This document shows, piece by piece, positions 1 to 5,594 of a DNA stretch of 6,081 nucleotides. The stretch's first letter is position 1, and every line of letters begins with the position of its first letter. The DNA is from Sphingomonadales bacterium (GTDB taxonomy: Bacteria > Pseudomonadota > Alphaproteobacteria > Sphingomonadales > Sphingomonadaceae), in assembly GCA_017302775.1 (NCBI GenBank), contig JAFLDC010000178.1, positions 1 to 6,081 on the forward strand, in the 5' to 3' direction. Under the pieces are notes generated by a model. The model was not told where the DNA came from. It worked only from the letters and a program-made list of their open reading frames with translations, and did not search any database. Made by a program: the position numbers and the translations under genes.

Positions 1-185
1 GAACAAGGCCTTCCCGGCGTGTGCCTGTTGAACACAGTGATCCAGAAGTTGGCCAAGTCGGCGCTCCGCTCGACGGCGAAGGTATTGCCGTAGCGAAAGT
101 TGGGGAACTCGCGCTCGCTCAGGGTGATGAACTGATGTGCCCTGAATTTTCTGGGCGCGCCGGATGGCCGGTATTTGGCAACTCC
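1..185 (-). CDS. Unidentified coding fragment, runs off the left edge
   Basis: Reading the minus strand from a TAG at 186-188 there are 61 open codons to the window edge. The last two thirds have strong G/C at third positions (for example the stretch translated SEREFPNFRYGNTFAVERSA, followed by a segment ending VFNRHTPGRPC), which looks like real protein-coding sequence. No in-frame ATG is present; the only GTG or TTG codons lie far inside the stretch (about residues 44 and 51). So either the 5' end is lost or frameshifted, or a weak start is used. It lies on the same strand as, and about 50 bp downstream of, the XRE-cupin gene. I do not recognise the family and assign no function. It may be the remnant of a gene whose body lies beyond the window. 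Confidence 0.4.
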
Positions 186-236
186 CTAAGGGCCGCGAGA
201 ACCCGCGTTGGCGGCGCGCAGCAGACCGTATGCAGG

Positions 237-842
237 CTACCGCGATACGACGACCAGCACGACCGCCATTCCGTCAACGCTCCGAAGCTGATGGGGAAAG
301 TGCCCTGGAAACTGAATAAAGTCGCCCTTCGCAATGCCGATCGTGCGGTCCGAAAACCGTATTTCGATCTGGCCATCGACAACGAAGAGCATTTCAATAC
401 CGCCATGGTCGACCTGACCGCGCGATCTGAACTCGTCACCCGGACGAAACAAGAAGGCCTCCATCACCGGATTGCGCGATGCTTGGCTAAGTGCGAAAAA
501 ACTCGCATCGCCTGTCGTGAGCCTAGGCCGATCCATGGCCCTGACAACATGGATCGAAGCTTCGTCGATTGTCTCGCCGAACAACGCTGAGACGGGCACT
601 TCGAACGCTTGAGCAAGCTTCATAACCGTCGCAATCGATGGCGCTTTCTGCCCGCGTTCGAGGCGCGAAAGGTATCCTTTGTCGAGACCTGTCGAATCCG
701 ACAACTGATCTAAGGTCAGCCGTCGCGAGCGGCGCATTGCTTTAAATTGCAGGGCAAAGACCGCGTCGGGCGGTGCGACGGCGCCACTGTCCTCTGCGAT
801 CCCGGCCGTCCCGGCGAGGGCAGTCTTTTTCGTCCGTGCCAA
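237..842 (-). CDS. XRE-family transcriptional regulator with C-terminal cupin domain
   Basis: The 201-residue protein has the two-domain layout of HTH_3-cupin_2 regulators, which bind DNA through the N-terminal domain and sense a small ligand through the cupin barrel. A basic tail of about 35 residues precedes the helix-turn-helix (about 36-88), with the signature LTLDQLSDSTGLDKGYLSRL and then ERGQKAPSI. The cupin spans about 127-198, with motif 1 around HGGIEMLFVVDGQIEI (H146, E150) and motif 2 around GDFIQFPGHFPHQ (H184). Motif 1 lacks the second histidine of the usual HxH, so metal binding is uncertain. The start is TTG at 842, supported by a strong Shine-Dalgarno 8 nt upstream; the nearby ATG at 868-870 is out of frame. 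The gene is divergent from the MOSC/reductase operon across a spacer with palindromes, so it probably regulates that operon and perhaps itself. The ligand is unknown. Confidence 0.9.
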   Translation of the reverse strand: MARTKKTALAGTAGIAEDSGAVAPPDAVFALQFKAMRRSRRLTLDQLSDSTGLDKGYLSRLERGQKAPSIATVMKLAQAFEVPVSALFGETIDEASIHVVRAMDRPRLTTGDASFFALSQASRNPVMEAFLFRPGDEFRSRGQVDHGGIEMLFVVDGQIEIRFSDRTIGIAKGDFIQFPGHFPHQLRSVDGMAVVLVVVSR

Positions 843-850
843 ATCGTCCG

Positions 851-856
851 CTCCCT
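851..856 (-). promoter_or_regulatory. Ribosome binding site of the XRE-cupin gene
   Basis: On the minus strand this reads AGGGAG (within GAAAGGGAG, 851-859), 8 nt before the TTG at 842. It is the reason for choosing the TTG start. Confidence 0.65.
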
Positions 857-892
857 TTCAGCTCAGCCATATCAGTTGCGACAAAACATTTC

Positions 893-902
893 GCTTGCAA
901 GC
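893..902. promoter_or_regulatory. 10-bp palindrome in the divergent spacer
   Basis: GCTTGCAAGC is a perfect palindrome midway between the divergent XRE-cupin and MOSC genes. Its centre, TTGCAA (895-900), could be a -35 element for the rightward promoter, with TCTAAC (916-921) as a weak -10 at 15-bp spacing. Both the promoter and the operator role are inferred from position and symmetry. Confidence 0.35.
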
Positions 903-923
903 TGGGTGGATGAACTCTAACTA

Positions 924-946
924 TTAAGGCAACAAGTTGCCCTTAA
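924..946. promoter_or_regulatory. Inverted-repeat operator candidate before the MOSC operon
   Basis: The left arm TTAAGGCAAC (924-933) and right arm GTTGCCcTTAA (936-946) are complementary apart from one extra C, around a 2-bp centre. The GCAAC-AA-GTTGC core is perfect. It lies just before the MOSC start and just downstream of any plausible promoter at 895-921, where a bound repressor would block initiation or early elongation. The XRE-cupin regulator encoded next door is the natural candidate binder; this is inference. Confidence 0.5.
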
Positions 947-966
947 GACAACAATGGATGCCTAGA

Positions 967-1458
967 ATGAAATGGTCTGGTTCGCTGCTACATATCCACA
1001 TTGCTCTCGCCGCCTCTTATGAGATGGCGGAACTGGCAGAAGCCAAGCTTGTCGCAGGACGCGGCATTGAGGGCGATCGTTATTTTCTCGGCACCGGAAC
1101 ATATTCTGCCAAGCCCGATATCCGCGAGGTCACACTGATCGAGAGTGAGGTGCTGGATTCGATTCGCCAAGGCGAACCCAAGATTCCCGGTATCGCGATC
1201 ACTCTGGATCCGTCGGAGCATCGCCGTAACCTGACGACGCTCGGCGTTCCGCTCAATCATCTGGTCGGCAAGCGTTTCCGCGTCGGCGAAACGGTCCTGT
1301 TCGGCGGGCGGCTGAACTTCCCCTGCAAATACATCGAAGAATTGTTGGACATGCCGCGGTTGTACGACGCGCTGCTCAACCGATCCGGGCTGAACTGCAC
1401 GATCGAAAAGGGCGGTACAATCCGGCCAGGCGACCTGATTGAGCCGCTGGAGGGTTGA
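967..1458 (+). CDS. MOSC-domain protein
   Basis: This is a 163-residue protein from ATG 967. MOSC (molybdenum cofactor sulfurase C-terminal) proteins bind molybdenum cofactor and act in sulfur transfer or in reduction of N-hydroxylated compounds. Seen here are GRGIEGDRYFLGTG near the N-terminus, EHRRNLTTLGVPLNHLVGKR centrally, NFPCKYIEEL with the conserved cysteine expected to contact molybdenum, RSGLNC with a second cysteine, and GGTIRPGDLI at the C-terminus. The frame is open from a TTG at 937, but that codon lies inside the inverted repeat. ATG 958 and ATG 967 are better starts; 967 is chosen because GGA (956-958) sits at a usable distance and the product begins MKWSG, as I recall for this family. 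The reductase gene starts 3 bp after the stop, so the two are almost certainly cotranscribed. In several relatives the MOSC and reductase parts form one polypeptide; here they are separate. The substrate is unknown. Confidence 0.88.
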   Translation: MKWSGSLLHIHIALAASYEMAELAEAKLVAGRGIEGDRYFLGTGTYSAKPDIREVTLIESEVLDSIRQGEPKIPGIAITLDPSEHRRNLTTLGVPLNHLVGKRFRVGETVLFGGRLNFPCKYIEELLDMPRLYDALLNRSGLNCTIEKGGTIRPGDLIEPLEG

Positions 1459-1461
1459 GGT

Positions 1462-2412
1462 ATGGCGACGCCCCGTCTCATCATGCAGCTTGACGTTGAA
1501 GATATCCGCGCCGAGCCCGGCGACGTACGGATCATCACGTTCCGTCATCCGTTGAAGCCACGCTTGCCGGCCTATCAGCCGGGCGCGCACATCGATTTGC
1601 ATCTGCCGTCAGGCCTCGTACGACAATATTCGTTGCTGGGCGACTATAAGGATCACTCCCGGTACGTCGTCGGCGTAAAACGCGAGGCGAATGGGCGCGG
1701 CGGTTCGGCATGGCTTCATGAAAATCTTGGCGTTGGTGATCGGCTACCGGTATCCGCGCCCAGGAGCCATTTCGCGCTCGCCGAGGGCGAGCGCCATCTC
1801 CTGCTCGCGGGCGGAATTGGGATTACGCCGATCCTTTCGATGGCGCGCAGCCTCAGCGATTCCGGCAAGCCCTTCACGCTGCATTACTTCGCGCGCAGCC
1901 GATCAGTGACGCCCCTCCTGGCGGAGATCGGACAGGCGCTGAATCCCGCTTCGGTCATCCTCCACTTCGATGACGACCCCGATACGCGGATCGATCTCGG
2001 TGTGCTGCTCGCCAAGCGAGCGGCTGGGGAGCAGCTCTATTATTGCGGCCCGCCGGGCTTCATGGCGGCGGTGGAGCGTTTCTCGTCGGATTGGCCAGAG
2101 GACGCCGTAAATTTCGAGGCGTTTGCGGCGCCACCGGACGAAACCTTCGTGCCGGAGCCATTTGTGATCCGGCTCGCGTCGTCAGGCGCCGAGTTACAGG
2201 TGCCGGCGGAAGAGACAGCGTTGTCTGTGCTACGCGCGGCAGGAGTTTCCTTGGCTTCATCCTGCAAGAATGGAGCGTGTGGAAGCTGCGAATGCGGCTA
2301 TGTTGGCGGCACCCCCCTCCACAGAGATGGGGTATTGAAGCCGCGTGCGCGTGCCAATCGCTTCATACCCTGTGTCTCCCGGGCAAAGGGTACGCTGACG
2401 CTTGATCTGTAA
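1462..2412 (+). CDS. PDR/VanB-family oxidoreductase (flavin, NAD(P)H, 2Fe-2S)
   Basis: This 316-residue protein has the phthalate dioxygenase reductase order: flavin domain, NAD(P) domain, C-terminal plant-type ferredoxin. It moves electrons from NAD(P)H through the flavin to the iron-sulfur cluster and on to a partner. The flavin site is RQYSL (54-58), with GRGGSAWLH (78-86) supporting FMN-type binding. The nucleotide domain shows LLLAGGIGITPILSMA (113-128) and YYCGPPGFM (193-201). The ferredoxin domain has CKNGACGSC plus a fourth cysteine, giving ligands C268, C273, C276 and C304 in the expected C-x4-C-x2-C-x27-C spacing. GGAGGG (1449-1454) lies 7 nt before the ATG, inside the end of the MOSC gene. 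No oxygenase subunit is visible in the window, so the adjacent MOSC protein is the most likely electron acceptor rather than a Rieske oxygenase; this is inference. Length and motifs are complete. Confidence 0.93.
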   Translation: MATPRLIMQLDVEDIRAEPGDVRIITFRHPLKPRLPAYQPGAHIDLHLPSGLVRQYSLLGDYKDHSRYVVGVKREANGRGGSAWLHENLGVGDRLPVSAPRSHFALAEGERHLLLAGGIGITPILSMARSLSDSGKPFTLHYFARSRSVTPLLAEIGQALNPASVILHFDDDPDTRIDLGVLLAKRAAGEQLYYCGPPGFMAAVERFSSDWPEDAVNFEAFAAPPDETFVPEPFVIRLASSGAELQVPAEETALSVLRAAGVSLASSCKNGACGSCECGYVGGTPLHRDGVLKPRARANRFIPCVSRAKGTLTLDL

Positions 2413-2568
2413 TGCTTTGCTGTGTGGAGATGCCGTAACAGCGACCTCGCGCTGGTGGCCGCTTCTGGCAGTTGGCCGTGGTTGGGCCAAACGGCCGCAA
2501 TGGCGCTGAGCTGCATATTGCCGCCGCGTCATTTGCTCTTGCACGGATCGTCTAATTAATATAGCCAT
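2413..2568. other. Intergenic spacer between the reductase and ArsR operons
   Basis: No convincing gene is seen here. The middle holds an inverted repeat, GGCCGT (2474-2479) with ACGGCC (2491-2496), and a competing pair TTGGCC (2472-2477) with GGCCAA (2485-2490). Neither is followed by a T-run, so no intrinsic terminator is called for the reductase operon. The wording of the stretch resembles degenerate dispersed intergenic sequence I have seen in alphaproteobacteria; that is an impression only. The last 40 bp become A/T-rich and carry the ArsR promoter region. Confidence 0.4.
2533..2562 (+). promoter_or_regulatory. Putative promoter of the ArsR operon
   Basis: TTGCTC (2533-2538) and TAATAT (2557-2562) are separated by 18 bp in the only A/T-rich stretch nearby. 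With this -10, transcription would begin at about 2569, on the arsR start codon itself. That fits the lack of any Shine-Dalgarno there. An overlapping alternative -10 is TCTAAT (2551-2556). The assignment rests on weak consensus matches. Confidence 0.35.
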
Positions 2569-2576
2569 ATGGCTAT
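2561..2576. promoter_or_regulatory. 16-bp palindromic operator over the arsR start codon
   Basis: ATAGCCATATGGCTAT is a perfect 16-bp palindrome. Its centre contains the ATG at 2569, and its end abuts the putative -10 element. ArsR/SmtB repressors usually bind short A/T-rich palindromes over their own promoter, so this is probably the autoregulatory site. A dimer bound here would cover both the transcription start and the start codon. Confidence 0.65.
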
Positions 2577-2913
2577 GCAAATAGTCCCGAACCTCGACCT
2601 CACTTTCCATGCTCTCTCAGACGGCACGCGCCGGGCGATGATCGGCGCGCTTGATCAGGGGCGCGAATGCAATGCTGGCGAGCTGGGCCGGATGTTCAAA
2701 TCGGCCCAGCCGACAATCTCAAAACATCTGAAGGTGCTGGAGCAGGCAGGGCTTGTCGAACGCAGGATCGTTGGCCGATCTCACCGGTTCCGGTTGCGGC
2801 CCGAGCCGTTGGGCGAGGCAGAGCGATGGATCGAGCGGCACCACCAGTTCTGGAAGGGCGCGGTCGGGCAGCTTGAACGGATGCTGGCGGAGGCTCCTCA
2901 TGATCCGTACTGA
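2569..2913 (+). CDS. ArsR-family winged-helix repressor
   Basis: This 114-residue protein has the usual ArsR/SmtB size and fold. FHALSDGTRRAMI (13-25) is the conserved first helix, SAQPTISKHLKVLEQAGLVE (45-64) contains the recognition helix, and the following IVGRSHRFRL forms the wing. The metal-binding ELCVC motif of arsenic or cadmium sensors is absent; the only cysteine is C34, and a C-terminal histidine pair (91-92) is not a known site. It belongs to the subgroup that travels with SRPBCC genes and is thought to sense organic ligands or stress. The start may be ATG 2569 or ATG 2575, both inside or touching the palindrome. No Shine-Dalgarno is visible, suggesting a leaderless message. It overlaps the next gene by 14 bp. 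Confidence 0.92.
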   Translation: MAMQIVPNLDLTFHALSDGTRRAMIGALDQGRECNAGELGRMFKSAQPTISKHLKVLEQAGLVERRIVGRSHRFRLRPEPLGEAERWIERHHQFWKGAVGQLERMLAEAPHDPY

Positions 2914-3358
2914 CGAGACAGTCGCCGAAATCCGGCACTGGCTGGCCGCTTCGCCGGAGCGGGTGTTTGCTGCTTTCGCATCCGCTCATCAGGTCAGCCG
3001 CTGGCTCTCGCCGGCGCCGGAAATCGCGCTCGACGTGCTGGCCTTCGATTTCAGGGAGGGCGGCGCCTTTCGCTACGCCTATCGCGTGCCTGACCACGGA
3101 ACGATGATCGTCAACGGCGCCTATCTGGCGATCGAACCACCGTCCAGGCTGGTCTTCACCTGGAATATCGAGCCGCCGGATGAGCATGCCGGGCTCCATT
3201 CGGAGGTCACGGTGACGATCTCCGCGGAACGGGGCGGTAGCGAGTTGCATATCCGCCATGAACGGCTGTCCCTGCCCGGAAGCTGCCAGCGCCATGCCGA
3301 GGGCTGGCGCGGCGCGCTCGGCAGGCTATCCGCGTTGCTCGATCGACCCATGCCCTGA
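2900..3358 (+). CDS. SRPBCC-family (AHSA1/CalC-like) protein
   Basis: This 152-residue protein begins at ATG 2900, inside the end of arsR. GGAGG (2889-2893) lies 6 nt upstream and decides this start over longer readings of the frame. SRPBCC proteins form a helix-grip fold with a deep hydrophobic pocket for lipids or other small molecules. Family marks are SPERVFAAF (18-26), the tryptophan segment RWLSP (34-38), GGAFRYAYR (54-62), YLAIEPPSRLVFTW (75-88) and a C-terminal amphipathic helix, EGWRGALGRLSALL (134-147). Databases often label such proteins as activator of Hsp90 ATPase homologues, but that function is not established for bacterial members. Coupling to an ArsR gene is a recurring arrangement, so the protein may bind, sequester or modify the inducer; this is inference. 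Confidence 0.9.
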   Translation: MIRTDETVAEIRHWLAASPERVFAAFASAHQVSRWLSPAPEIALDVLAFDFREGGAFRYAYRVPDHGTMIVNGAYLAIEPPSRLVFTWNIEPPDEHAGLHSEVTVTISAERGGSELHIRHERLSLPGSCQRHAEGWRGALGRLSALLDRPMP

Positions 3359-3381
3359 CCCCGACTTGAAAGGATATTCGC

Positions 3382-3804
3382 ATGAAACGTCTCGTGCTCG
3401 GCCTGCTCGCCTATGTTGTGCCGACTTTTTTGCTGGGTTTTTTCTGGCATCTCGTCCTCTTCGACGACTATTACAAGGCGCTGGCTATGTACCGGCAGGA
3501 CATCATCATCCCCTTCGGCTTCCTGTCGATGCTGATACAGGGGCTTCTGTTTGGGTGGATGTTCGATCAGGCGTTCGCGGATCGTCCCGGCGGCTTCCTC
3601 GCCGTTGCTGTGTCCTACGGCATTCTCGGCGCGCTCCTGTCCTGGAGCTTCACGACGCTCGCGGTTTCCGCCAAGAACGTGATGCGGTCCGTGCCGGATT
3701 ATCTGTTGATCGAGACGGGCTTCACGCTTGTGCAGTGGGTCATGGTCGCCCCTCTGACGGTGCTCGCCTTCCGTTTCGCAAGGCGTCACGCCCTCAGCGC
3801 GTGA
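3382..3804 (+). CDS. Small four-helix integral membrane protein of unknown function
   Basis: This 140-residue hydrophobic protein starts at ATG 3382, with GAAAGGA (3368-3373) 8 nt upstream. Four membrane segments can be seen at about residues 5-26, 44-63, 72-95 and 110-131. The hydrophilic parts are short: FDDYYKALAMYRQD after helix 1 and SAKNVMRSVPDY between helices 3 and 4. The C-terminal tail RFARRHALSA is basic, which favours a cytoplasmic C-terminus. There is no recognisable enzyme or transporter motif. It starts 23 bp after the SRPBCC gene and is third in the ArsR operon. I recall similar small membrane proteins next to ArsR-SRPBCC pairs but cannot name the family with confidence. Confidence 0.85.
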   Translation: MKRLVLGLLAYVVPTFLLGFFWHLVLFDDYYKALAMYRQDIIIPFGFLSMLIQGLLFGWMFDQAFADRPGGFLAVAVSYGILGALLSWSFTTLAVSAKNVMRSVPDYLLIETGFTLVQWVMVAPLTVLAFRFARRHALSA

Positions 3805-3834
3805 ACGAGCCGGTGGCCTGGGAGCAATTGCTGC

Positions 3835-4161
3835 ATGGATAAGGAAATCCTCGCGGAGCGAGTCCGGCTTAAGCTCGAAGGCAACCCCGTCACGTCAAAA
3901 CGCATGTTCGGCGGCATCACCTTCCTGCTCAACAACAACATGCTCTGCTGCTCTTCGGCCAAGGGCCTTATGGTGCGCGTTGGCGCCGAAGCCGAAGCAG
4001 ACGCTCTCGGGCGGCCTCATGCGACGCGCTGCTTCGGCGCGGGGCGACCAATGGCGGGCTTCATCATGGTCGCCCCACCGGGGATCGAGGATGACAAGGC
4101 TCTGAGGGAATGGCTCGACCGTGCTCTGGTCTATGTCCGAAAGCTGCCGCCAAAAAAGTAA
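3835..4161 (+). CDS. TfoX/Sxy N-terminal-domain protein
   Basis: This 108-residue protein consists of a lone TfoX N-terminal domain. The fingerprint is clear: KRMFGGITFLLNNNMLCC (22-39), GLMVRVG (44-50), PHA (61-63) and GRPMAGFIMVAPPGI (70-84). It lacks the C-terminal domain found in full-length TfoX/Sxy competence regulators of gammaproteobacteria, so a role in competence should not be assumed. Stand-alone members are common in alphaproteobacteria and their function is unknown. The start is ATG 3835, with GGGAG (3820-3824) 10 nt before it. It lies 30 bp after the membrane-protein gene and is the last gene of the operon, followed by a probable terminator. Confidence 0.9.
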   Translation: MDKEILAERVRLKLEGNPVTSKRMFGGITFLLNNNMLCCSSAKGLMVRVGAEAEADALGRPHATRCFGAGRPMAGFIMVAPPGIEDDKALREWLDRALVYVRKLPPKK

Positions 4162-4204
4162 GGTGGTTCCGCTTGCGCATCTTACCCGAATTACTCTGCG
4201 GTGT

Positions 4205-4237
4205 GGTCCCAACTCGATCTCTCACTGGGATCTTTTT
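4205..4237 (+). terminator. Probable intrinsic terminator of the ArsR operon
   Basis: GGTCCCA (4205-4211) can pair with TGGGATC (4226-4232) as a 7-bp stem with one G-T pair, followed by five T (4233-4237). The 14-nt loop is larger than usual, which lowers confidence. It begins 43 bp after the TfoX-domain stop codon, as expected for the end of the operon. Confidence 0.5.
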
Positions 4238-4297
4238 CAGTGCATAGCGGACGACCCGAAGTTCTCCAGGCACGCTTGAATGCCCAGTTTCGGCATT

Positions 4298-4322
4298 TGA
4301 ACCGCCCTGGGTTTGCCGGAGG
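4298..4322 (+). repeat. Left terminal inverted repeat of the IS
   Basis: It begins TGAACCGCCC and ends GCCGGAGG. It matches the reverse complement of 5595-5619 at 24 of 25 positions; the mismatch is at position 9 of the repeat. Complementarity extends two bases outward (TT on the left, AA on the right), so the true ends are uncertain by up to 2 bp. Confidence 0.9.
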
Positions 4323-4350
4323 GCTCAACTTCTGAGAAGGATGAGCCATC

Positions 4351-4669
4351 ATGAGCAAGACGACGAACAAGTTTTCTCCCGAAGTTCGCCAGCGGGCGAT
4401 CCGGCTGGTTTTGGATCACGAGCATGAGCACCCCTCCCGATGGGCTGCGATCATGTCCATTTCGGCCAAGATTGGTTGCACGGCGCAAACGCCGAACGAG
4501 TGGGTGAAGAAGGCCGAGGTCGATGCTGGCAAGCGGGCCGACCGAGATGGCGGAGCGCATGAAGGCGCTGGAGCGCGAGAACCGCGAACTCCGGCAGGCC
4601 AATGATATCCTGCGCAAGGCGAGCGCGTATTTCGCCCAGGCGGAGCTCGACCGCCCGCTTCGGAAGTGA
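4351..4669 (+). pseudogene. IS3-family orfA, frameshifted
   Basis: OrfA is the DNA-binding and multimerisation part of the IS3 transposase. ATG 4351 has AGAAGG (4335-4340) 10 nt upstream. The first 63 or so residues read as expected ([16 protein letters not shown], then a helix-turn-helix around residues 31-54). At about 4538-4540 the family reading moves to the next frame. There it continues [15 protein letters not shown] and [19 protein letters not shown], the leucine-zipper part, to the stop at 4667-4669. The first frame instead runs into junk and stops at 4605. Relatives I recall have two to three more residues (GV) at the junction, so a deletion of about 8 bp is likely; this is inference. 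Proline 48 in the recognition helix, where leucine is usual, is another possible sign of decay. Confidence 0.82.
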
Positions 4670-5578
4670 CCTCCTTCATGGAGGCCCATGTGGAGAGCTA
4701 CGGGCAAGGTCCTGAGTTTCTTGCCGATGTGCAGGGTTCTGCGGATCGCCCCCTCCACCTGGCATGAGCACGCCCGCCGCAAGGCCGATCCCGGCCTTCG
4801 CTCTGCGCGGGCGAAGGAGGACGAGCGGCTGTCGGAGGAGATTATCCGGGTCCATGCCAAGAACTTCGGCGTCTACGGGGCGAAGAAGGTCTGGCTCCAG
4901 CTCAACCGGGAAGGCTTCAAGGTCGGTCGCGACCGCGTGGCCCGGCTGATGGCTGCGCTCGGATTGGAAGGCGTCGTGCGTGGCAAGGTGGTCCGGACAA
5001 CCGTTCCGGATAAAGCCGCAGCCTGCCCGTTCGATCTGGTCAACCGGCAGTTCCATGCCCCGGCGCCGAACAAGCTCTGGGTCTCCGACTTCACCTATGT
5101 GAGCACTTGGGGCGGCATGGTCTACGTGGCCTTTGTCATCGACGTCTTCGCCAGGCGGATCGTGGGTTGGCGGGTTAGCCGCACGCAGACGGCGGGCTTC
5201 GTGCTCGACGCGCTGGAGCAGGCGCTGCATGCTCGCCGGCCGACCGAGAGCCTGATCCACCATAGCGACCGCGGATCGCAATACGTCAGCATCCGCTACA
5301 CGGAACGGCTCGCGGAAGCCGGCATCGATCCCTCCGTCGGCCGCGTCGGCGACAGCTATGATAACGCGCTCGCCGAGAGCGTGATCGGGCTGTTCAAGAC
5401 AGAGGTCATCTACCGGCTCGGGCCGTGGAAGTCGTTAGAGGCTGTGGAGTACAAGACCCTCGAATGGGTCGATTGGTTCAACCACCAGCGCCTGCTGGAA
5501 CCGATCGGCAACATCCCGCCAGCCGAGGCGGAGGCGAACTACTATGCGGCCCTTGAGAACCTCAGAATGGCGGCGTAG
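4666..5578 (+). pseudogene. IS3-family orfB (DDE transposase), 5' end frameshifted
   Basis: OrfB is the catalytic integrase-like subunit. The natural start appears to be GTG 4666, overlapping the orfA stop as GTGA and reading [13 protein letters not shown]. After 4704 this frame degenerates and soon stops. The family sequence resumes one frame on at about 4724 with PMCRVLRIAPSTWHEHARR. In that second frame an ORF from ATG 4688 gives 296 residues with an intact core: WVSDFTYV (D134), HHSDRGSQYVS (D194) and YDNALAESVIGLFKTE (E230), the D-D(35)E arrangement. The IGNIPPAEAE motif lies near the C-terminus and the stop is at 5576-5578. The catalytic domain could thus be made from 4688 with an aberrant N-terminus of about 13 residues. 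Without OrfA it is unlikely to support transposition. Confidence 0.85.
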
Positions 5579-5594
5579 GAATCAAACAACCCGT

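Noticed and set aside
21..590. Plus-strand open frame opposite the XRE-cupin gene
   Set aside because: It lies mostly antisense to a gene with clear domains, has no family signature, and is explained as a high-GC shadow.
937..966. TTG 937 as the MOSC start, with AAGG at 926-929 as its Shine-Dalgarno
   Set aside because: The codon lies inside the strong inverted repeat, and the extra ten residues do not look like the family's N-terminus. ATG 967 or 958 is preferred, though TTG is not excluded.
2889..2897. GGAGGCTCC hairpin hiding the SRPBCC ribosome binding site
   Set aside because: The stem would be four base pairs with a one-base loop, which is too tight to form; it is simply a ribosome binding site followed by CTCC.
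2753..2899. Longer reading of the SRPBCC frame starting within arsR
   Set aside because: The added residues are a shadow of the arsR gene in another frame. ATG 2900 has a good GGAGG and gives the normal family length.
2569..2913. Arsenic or other metal resistance operon
   Set aside because: The ArsR protein lacks the ELCVC metal site, and no arsenate reductase, ArsB/Acr3 or metal ATPase gene is present.
3835..4161. Natural competence regulator
   Set aside because: Only the TfoX N-terminal domain is present and no competence genes are nearby, so the name does not support that role.
4237..4860. Minus-strand open frame across the IS left end and orfA
   Set aside because: It is antisense to recognisable IS3 transposase sequence and has no motifs of its own.
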